NCBI GenBank assembly: GCA_043747295.1
Contig: JAYTPK010000274.1
Coordinates: 1 to 10,507, forward strand
Source of the DNA: JAAFIP01 sp043747295
Lineage (GTDB): Bacteria; Pseudomonadota; Gammaproteobacteria; Burkholderiales; Burkholderiaceae_C
Length of the DNA stretch: 10,507 nucleotides
Reading direction: 5' to 3'
Notes under the pieces: generated by a model
What the model saw: the letters and a program-made list of their open reading frames with translations, nothing else
What the model was told of the DNA's origin: nothing
Database searches by the model: none
Position numbers and translations under genes: made by a program
In this document: positions 6,643 to 10,507 of the stretch, one piece after another
How positions within the stretch are numbered: position 1 is the stretch's first letter
Layout of the letters: each line of letters begins with the position of its first letter

Positions 6643-7041
6643 TCAGGCAGCTACCGCCGCGCCGTGCTTGGCTTTGTAGTCATTGACTGCGGCTTTGATG
6701 GCGTCTTCGGCCAAGATGGAGCAGTGAATTTTCACGGGCGGCAAGGCCAGCTCTTCAGCAATGGTGCTGTTCTTGAGCGCTGCTGCTTGATCTAGCGTTT
6801 TGCCTTTAACCCACTCGGTGACGAGCGAGCTAGACGCAATGGCCGAGCCACAGCCGTAGGTTTTAAAGCGTGCGTCTTCGATGATGCCGGTGGTTGGGTT
6901 GACCTTGATTTGCAGCTTCATCACGTCGCCGCAAGCTGGTGCGCCCACCATGCCGGTGCCTACGGTGTCGTCGCCTTTTTCAAAGCTGCCAACGTTGCGG
7001 GGGTTCTCGTAGTGGTCCACTACTTTGTCTGAATATGCCAT
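6643..7041 (-). CDS. iscU: Fe-S cluster scaffold IscU
   Basis: The scaffold on which [2Fe-2S] clusters are built from IscS sulfur; 132 residues. The three ligand cysteines are C37 (A-C-G-D, with D39), C64 (Y-G-C-G-S) and C107, one past the E. coli numbering after the first. H106 precedes C107, and L-P-P-V-K at 100-104 is the HscA recognition motif. The ATG at 7041 has a good ribosome site, AGAGGT, about eight bases upstream, the best in the operon apart from iscR. It follows iscS across a 97-base gap that holds a long hairpin. Confidence 0.97.
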   Translation of the reverse strand: MAYSDKVVDHYENPRNVGSFEKGDDTVGTGMVGAPACGDVMKLQIKVNPTTGIIEDARFKTYGCGSAIASSSLVTEWVKGKTLDQAAALKNSTIAEELALPPVKIHCSILAEDAIKAAVNDYKAKHGAAVAA

Positions 7042-7086
7042 TTTGTTTACCTCTTTACTTGTGTAACCTAAGATTTAATCAGTTGA

Positions 7087-7128
7087 GGACAGAGCAACCG
7101 GCTGCTACGCAGGTCGGTTGGTCTGTCC
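7087..7128. repeat. 42-bp palindrome in the iscS-iscU gap (REP-like)
   Basis: The arms 7087-7102 and 7113-7128 are complementary at 14 of 16 positions, beginning GGACAG and ending CTGTCC. The 10-base centre can pair further (CTGC/GCAG around TAC). There is no T-run on either side, so it is not an intrinsic terminator. GGACAG/CTGTCC-ended hairpins of this kind resemble REP elements mobilised by RAYT (Y1) transposases in Burkholderiales; that resemblance is from memory. In the mRNA it would form a strong stem-loop directly after iscS. Confidence 0.75.
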
Positions 7129-7138
7129 CACAAAGTTG

Positions 7139-8359
7139 CTAGTGAGCCGTCCACTGAATGGACGATATATCAATGCCATCTTGGTACATGTCCCACAGTG
7201 GGCTCATGTCGCGCAGTTTGGCAACGTTCTCTTTGATGGTGTTAATCGCAAAATCAATTTCAGCTTCGGTGGTCCAACGGCCAATCGTCATGCGCAGGCT
7301 GCTATGGGCTAGCTCGTCGCTGCGGCCCAAGGCGCGCAGCACATAGCTGGGCTCTAGCGATGCCGATGTGCAGGCCGAACCGCTGGACACAGCCAGGCCT
7401 TTGATACCCATCATCAGGCTTTCGCCTTCGACATAGTTAAAGCTCATGTTGATGTTGTGCGGCACGCGCTGGGTCTCGTGGCCGTTGATAAATACTTGTT
7501 CAATGCCTTTAAGGCCATTCATCAAGCGTTGTTGCAAAACGCTGATTTTTTTATTCTCCTCAACCATTTCTTCTTTGGCAATGCGATAGGCCTCGCCCAT
7601 GCCTACGCACTGGTGCGTGGGTAGTGTGCCGCTGCGCATGCCGCGCTCATGGCCACCGCCGTGCATTTGTGCCTCTAGGCGAATGCGCGGCTTGCGGCGC
7701 ACATACAACGCGCCGATGCCTTTGGGGCCATAGGTTTTGTGGCTGGTCAGGCTCATCAAATCAATCGGCATGGCGCTGATGTCAAACTCTACGCGGCCAG
7801 TGGCCTGAGCTGCGTCCACGTGGAAGATCACGCCTTTTTCGCGGCAGGCATTGCCCAGCGCCATCATGTCTTGGATCACGCCGATCTCGTTGTTCACATA
7901 CATTACGCTGGCCAAAATCGTGTCGGGGCGAATGGCGGCTTTGAATGCATCTAAGTTCACCAAGCCGTCATCTTGCACGTCAAGGTAAGTCACTTCAAAG
8001 CCTTGACGCTCTAGCTCACGCATGGTGTCCAGCACGGCTTTGTGCTCGGTTTTCACCGTGATCATGTGCTTGCCTTTGGTTTTATAAAATCCAGCGGCAC
8101 CTTTGATGGCCAAGTTGTTGCTCTCAGTGGCGCCACTGGTCCACACGATCTCGCGCGGATCAGCGCCGATCAGTGCAGCAATATGGTCGCGCGCCTTTTC
8201 AACCGCGGCCTCAGCCTCCCAGCCCCACGCATGGCTGCGTGACGCAGGGTTGCCAAAATGCTCGCGCAACCATGGAATCATGGCGTCTACCACCCGTGGG
8301 TCGCACGGGTTGGTGGAGCTGTAGTCCATGTAGATGGGGAAGTGTGGTGTGTCGCTCAT
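7139..8359 (-). CDS. iscS: Cysteine desulfurase IscS
   Basis: PLP enzyme that converts cysteine to alanine and passes the persulfide sulfur to IscU and other acceptors; 406 residues, about the size of E. coli IscS. Visible residues are H106 (T-E-H-K), D182 (H-V-D-A-A-Q), the Schiff-base lysine K208 (S-H-K-T-Y-G-P-K-G) and the active cysteine C330 (S-S-G-S-A-C-T-S-A), all two past the E. coli numbers. The C-terminal end, I-Q-W-T-A-H, resembles the conserved IscU-contacting tail. The ATG at 8359 is right by alignment but has no visible ribosome site, only TTAAGTC before it. The 98-base gap to iscR is very AT-rich and contains repeat copy A. Confidence 0.97.
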   Translation of the reverse strand: MSDTPHFPIYMDYSSTNPCDPRVVDAMIPWLREHFGNPASRSHAWGWEAEAAVEKARDHIAALIGADPREIVWTSGATESNNLAIKGAAGFYKTKGKHMITVKTEHKAVLDTMRELERQGFEVTYLDVQDDGLVNLDAFKAAIRPDTILASVMYVNNEIGVIQDMMALGNACREKGVIFHVDAAQATGRVEFDISAMPIDLMSLTSHKTYGPKGIGALYVRRKPRIRLEAQMHGGGHERGMRSGTLPTHQCVGMGEAYRIAKEEMVEENKKISVLQQRLMNGLKGIEQVFINGHETQRVPHNINMSFNYVEGESLMMGIKGLAVSSGSACTSASLEPSYVLRALGRSDELAHSSLRMTIGRWTTEAEIDFAINTIKENVAKLRDMSPLWDMYQDGIDISSIQWTAH

Positions 8360-8376
8360 GACTTAATGCTCAAAAA

Positions 8377-8440
8377 CTATTAATATACTATAAAATTAAT
8401 AGCAAACTATGTAATAAATGCTTGGACTGTTGCCCTATTT
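8377..8440 (+). repeat. Dispersed repeat, copy A, with an AT-rich palindrome (iscR-iscS gap)
   Basis: CTATTAAT (8377-8384) and ATTAATAG (8395-8402) are perfect inverted arms around ten bases. The repeat proper runs from about 8387 to 8440. It has TAGC at 8400, then TAAATGCTTGGACTG (8415-8429), identical to copy C, and it ends in CCTATTT. The first part after TAGC is the most diverged of all copies. It fills most of the gap between iscR and iscS. Confidence 0.7.
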
Positions 8441-8457
8441 CGTTGTAAAAATAGAGT

Positions 8458-9000
8458 TTACTGCTTGGCAAACACATTGCCCAGTGCGAACACTGAATTA
8501 GGCGCGTTGATGCGAATGGGTTTTTGAATTGGCATCGGCGAAATGGCTTTTTTCACCATCGGTTTGATCTCCACTTGCAAGCCCTTGGCCAACTGCTCGT
8601 CCACCATGTTTTGCAAATTCACAGAGTCTAAAAACTCCACCATGCGGGTGTTCAGCGCGCTCCACAGGTCGTGCGTCATGCAGCGGCTGGCTTCCCCGTT
8701 GGTATGGCAGTTTTCTTTTCCGCCGCACTGGGTGGCGTCTAGTGGCTCGTCCACCGACACAATAATGTCAGCAATGGTGATGTCTGCAGCCTTACGGCCC
8801 AGCGTGTAGCCGCCGCCTGGGCCACGGGTGGACTCCACCAGTTCGTGACGGCGTAGCTTGCCAAACAATTGCTCTAGGTACGACAGCGAAATTTGCTGAC
8901 GCTGGCTGATGGCGGCCAATGTGACTGGGCCAGAATTTTGGCGCAGTGCCAAGTCAATCATCGCGGTGACCGCAAAACGGCCTTTAGTTGTGAGTCGCAT
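8458..9000 (-). CDS. iscR: Rrf2-family Fe-S regulator IscR
   Basis: [2Fe-2S]-sensing transcription factor that represses its own operon when clusters are plentiful. 180 residues: an N-terminal winged helix (about 1-70, with S-L-S-Y-L-E-Q-L-F-G-K-L and R-G-P-G-G-G-Y) and a cluster loop with C92, C98, C107 and H110. The last two ligands sit three residues later than in E. coli (C104, H107), because the loop between C98 and the third Cys has eight residues instead of five. A proline-rich tail of about 30 residues follows. The ATG at 9000 has a clear ribosome site (AGGAG). It is the first gene of the operon, 285 bases after the phosphatase gene, with a matching operator at 9180-9204. Confidence 0.96.
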   Translation of the reverse strand: MRLTTKGRFAVTAMIDLALRQNSGPVTLAAISQRQQISLSYLEQLFGKLRRHELVESTRGPGGGYTLGRKAADITIADIIVSVDEPLDATQCGGKENCHTNGEASRCMTHDLWSALNTRMVEFLDSVNLQNMVDEQLAKGLQVEIKPMVKKAISPMPIQKPIRINAPNSVFALGNVFAKQ

Positions 9001-9170
9001 CGCAAGCTCCTTTAGTGCTTACAGTTATCGGTTGCTTCCACGCTCTCTGCTCGCAGCAGGCAGCGCAGTGGCGCTTAACTCCATCCCGGCCTTCTCGGCC
9101 TATTGGTGCATCCGCTATTAATATGCGGGTTTACCAGCCTTAGGGTGCAGAACTGTCTGATAAAAGGACC
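9001..9170 (-). promoter_or_regulatory. Long structured 5' leader of iscR
   Basis: If transcription starts near the operator, the leader is about 170-190 bases. It contains a run of short inverted repeats: CTGCT/AGCAG (9047-9059), AGCGC/GCGCT (9062-9075), GGCC/GGCC around TTCTC (9088-9100) and CCGC/GCGG around an AT-rich centre (9112-9128). None is followed by a T-run. I recognise no known riboswitch. Confidence 0.4.
9025..9084 (-). CDS. Possible 19-codon upstream ORF in the iscR leader
   Basis: ATG at 9084-9082, preceded by GAGAAGG with a spacing of about five bases, reads M-E-L-S-A-T-A-L-P-A-A-S-R-E-R-G-S-N-R and stops at 9025-9027, 24 bases before the iscR start. The peptide has no recognisable feature and no Cys cluster. 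It may be a chance frame; the case rests only on the ribosome-site spacing and its place in a long leader. Confidence 0.25.
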   Translation of the reverse strand: MELSATALPAASRERGSNR

Positions 9171-9171
9171 A

Positions 9172-9208
9172 TCTGCTTAGTTCCCGACTGTTACTGTCAA
9201 GTATAGCA
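9172..9208 (-). promoter_or_regulatory. Candidate iscR promoter
   Basis: Two overlapping readings are possible on the - strand. One is an extended -10, TG-C-TATACT, at 9208-9200. The other uses TTGACA at 9200-9195 as a -35 box, but 17 bases later there is only a poor AGCAGA. The extended -10 is the stronger candidate. Either would be covered by the IscR operator at 9180-9204. Confidence 0.5.
9180..9204 (-). promoter_or_regulatory. IscR type 1 operator
   Basis: Read on the - strand, the 25 bases begin ATACTTGACAG and contain GAC-AGTAACA-GTC. I count 22 matches in 25 positions to the type 1 IscR consensus known from E. coli (ATASYYGACTR, then an AT-rich centre, then YAGTCRRSTAT). The site overlaps the candidate promoter, as expected for repression by [2Fe-2S]-IscR. 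It is flanked by a further perfect 7-bp inverted pair, ATCTGCT (9171-9177) and AGCAGAT (9205-9211), almost concentric with it. Confidence 0.8.
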
Positions 9209-9285
9209 GATAACCAAACGGTCTGCTCGGGTATTAGAGCAATTTATGGCGCGGGATCCGTGCCCGGCTATTTGTAAGACAAAGT

Positions 9286-9789
9286 CTAAGCTGAGGGTAA
9301 GTTTCGCGATAAATGGCGAACCAAACCTTCGCAAGCCGCTTCTATCAAGCCTAAAACTTGGTCGAAACCAACATCGCTGCCGTGGTAGGGATCTGGCACC
9401 ACAGCGCCCAGCGCTGCGCTAGGGTCAGCAAATTCCATCAACAACTTGAGTTTAATAGCATGCTGGGGCGGACAATCGACCTGCAACAGCGCCAAATTAT
9501 CCCAGTCCATAGCCAAAATCAGGTCAAAGTCAACGTAATCGTCGGCATGCACTTGCCTAGCGCGCAGCTTAGACAAATCGTACCCTCTGCGCAGCGCATG
9601 TTCGGCACTGCGCTCATCAGGTGGGCTACCGGGGTGGTAGTTGTGGGTGCCAGCCGAATCAATCAACACCCGCTTAGACAAGCCCGCCTGCGCCACCTTA
9701 GCGCGCAGCACGCCCTCAGCCGTAGGGCTGCGGCAGATGTTGCCCATGCAGACCATGAGAATTTGAAACGTATCGTCGTTGGGGGACAT
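9286..9789 (-). CDS. Low-molecular-weight protein-tyrosine phosphatase
   Basis: Arsenate-reductase-fold phosphatase acting on phosphotyrosine; 167 residues, typical. The P-loop is C14-M-G-N-I-C-R20-S-P, with nucleophile C14, phosphate-binding R20 and the second Cys C19. The general acid is D133 in V-P-D-P-Y-H-G. No kinase or exopolysaccharide gene lies nearby, so its substrate is unknown. Its place between uvrB and iscR matches the gene order I remember for Comamonadaceae, and it probably does not belong to the isc regulon because the IscR operator lies downstream of it. The 55-base gap to uvrB is almost entirely repeat copy B. Confidence 0.93.
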   Translation of the reverse strand: MSPNDDTFQILMVCMGNICRSPTAEGVLRAKVAQAGLSKRVLIDSAGTHNYHPGSPPDERSAEHALRRGYDLSKLRARQVHADDYVDFDLILAMDWDNLALLQVDCPPQHAIKLKLLMEFADPSAALGAVVPDPYHGSDVGFDQVLGLIEAACEGLVRHLSRNLPSA

Positions 9790-9793
9790 AGTT

Positions 9794-9846
9794 GCTATTT
9801 ATTTTGTAGCTGCTTAAGCAATGGATACTTGGACTGCAAGCTATTT
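9794..9846 (+). repeat. Dispersed repeat, copy B (uvrB-phosphatase gap)
   Basis: It begins GCTATTTATTTTG, with the core TAGCTGCTTAAGCA from 9807, then CTTGGACTGC, and ends GCTATTT. It fills the gap and overlaps the last two bases of the uvrB stop codon. It is the copy closest to the Comamonadaceae intergenic repeat I remember (GATAGCTGCT core). Confidence 0.75.
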
Positions 9847-10507
9847 AAGCTACCGATAAGGGCACAATATTATCACCGCCACTGGCCCCAAAAGCCTGCT
9901 CCCGTAGCAAAGCCAGTTGATCCCGCACCCGCGCAGCTTTTTCAAACTCCAGGTTCTTGGCATGTTCAATCATTTGCTTTTCTAGCTGCTTGATACGCTT
10001 GGACACATCGCGTTCATTCATGTCTTCTACGTGGGCGCGGTCCAGGTCGCGCTGCTCGGCGGCTTTGCTGGCTTTTTCGCTGTACACGCCGTCAATCAAA
10101 TCGCGCACCTTCTTCACAATTGAGGTGGGCGTAATGCCGTTGTCTAGGTTGAACTGGGTTTGCTTGATGCGGCGGCGCTCGGTCTCGCTGATGGCCTTTT
10201 TCATGCTCTCGGTCATTTTGTCGGCGTACAAAATGGCGCGGCCATTCAAGTTACGGGCTGCGCGGCCGATGGTTTGGATGAGTGACCGCTCTGCCCGCAA
10301 AAAGCCTTCTTTGTCAGCGTCCAAAATCGCCACCAAACTCACCTCAGGAATGTCCAAGCCCTCGCGCAGCAGGTTAATGCCCACCAGCACATCGAAGGTG
10401 CCTAGGCGCAGATCACGCAAAATCTCTACCCGCTCTACGGTATCCACATCGCTGTGCAGATACCGCACTTTGCAGCCGTTGTCGCTTAAATAATCGGTCA
10501 GCTGCTC
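9845..10507 (-). CDS. uvrB: UvrABC excinuclease subunit B (C-terminal part, cut by window edge)
   Basis: DNA-damage recognition helicase of nucleotide excision repair. Only the last 220 residues are present; the frame is open to the right edge (beginning E-Q-L-T-D-Y-L-S-D), so the ATG at 10468 is internal. Visible are R-Y-L-H-S-D, G-I-N-L-L-R-E-G-L-D-I-P and Q-T-I-G-R-A-A-R-N (helicase motifs V and VI), and the C-terminal UVR domain with H-A-K-N-L-E-F-E-K-A-A, which contacts UvrC. The stop TAA is at 9845-9847. No terminator follows, so the phosphatase gene may be co-transcribed. Confidence 0.97.
   Translation of the reverse strand, partial: EQLTDYLSDNGCKVRYLHSDVDTVERVEILRDLRLGTFDVLVGINLLREGLDIPEVSLVAILDADKEGFLRAERSLIQTIGRAARNLNGRAILYADKMTESMKKAISETERRRIKQTQFNLDNGITPTSIVKKVRDLIDGVYSEKASKAAEQRDLDRAHVEDMNERDVSKRIKQLEKQMIEHAKNLEFEKAARVRDQLALLREQAFGASGGDNIVPLSVA

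Noticed and set aside
9250..9270. Terminator after the phosphatase gene
   Set aside because: There is only a 4-bp CGGG/CCCG stem and no T-run follows on the - strand.
9960..10015. TAGCTGCT followed by GCTTGGAC in uvrB, resembling the repeat family
   Set aside because: The encoded residues (K-R-I-K-Q-L-E-K-Q-M) are conserved in UvrB generally, and the spacing between the two strings differs from all other copies, so this is probably chance.

Overview
The window looks like a chromosomal segment of a betaproteobacterium, most likely Burkholderiales and probably Comamonadaceae. The grounds are the gene order uvrB - low-molecular-weight phosphatase - iscRSUA-hscBA-fdx - dnaQ, the style of the proteins (for example the C-terminal tails of IscR and DnaQ), and small dispersed repeats of a type I remember from that family. 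The genus cannot be fixed from the sequence alone.

Layout. On the + strand, at the left edge, lie a tRNA-Val(CAC) gene with a good -10 box, about 275 AT-rich bases without a convincing gene, and a predicted lipoprotein with an HEXXH metallopeptidase motif. Everything from 1699 to the right edge is on the - strand. In the order of transcription (right to left) it holds the 3' part of uvrB (cut by the window edge), a low-molecular-weight tyrosine phosphatase gene, a regulatory gap with a strong candidate IscR type 1 operator, iscR, iscS, iscU, iscA, hscB, hscA, fdx, a broken small gene of unknown function, a broken inner-membrane OmpA-like gene, an intrinsic terminator, and dnaQ.

How the genes work together. 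IscS supplies sulfur, IscU is the scaffold, IscA is an A-type carrier, HscA and HscB form the dedicated chaperone pair that releases clusters from IscU, and Fdx supplies electrons. IscR senses cluster supply and probably represses the operon from the operator at 9180-9204. All expected catalytic and cluster-binding residues are present, so the ISC machine should be functional. The two genes after fdx each carry more than one lesion and look like pseudogenes.

The least expected feature is a family of about 50-55 bp repeats with at least four copies in the window. Copies A and B are intergenic (iscR-iscS and uvrB-phosphatase). Copies C and D lie inside the reading frames of hscB and hscA without interrupting them. 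Two further unrelated palindromic elements occupy the iscS-iscU and iscU-iscA gaps, so nearly every gap in the first half of the operon has been colonised by a small repeat. The iscR leader is long, has several small hairpins, and holds a possible 19-codon upstream ORF.
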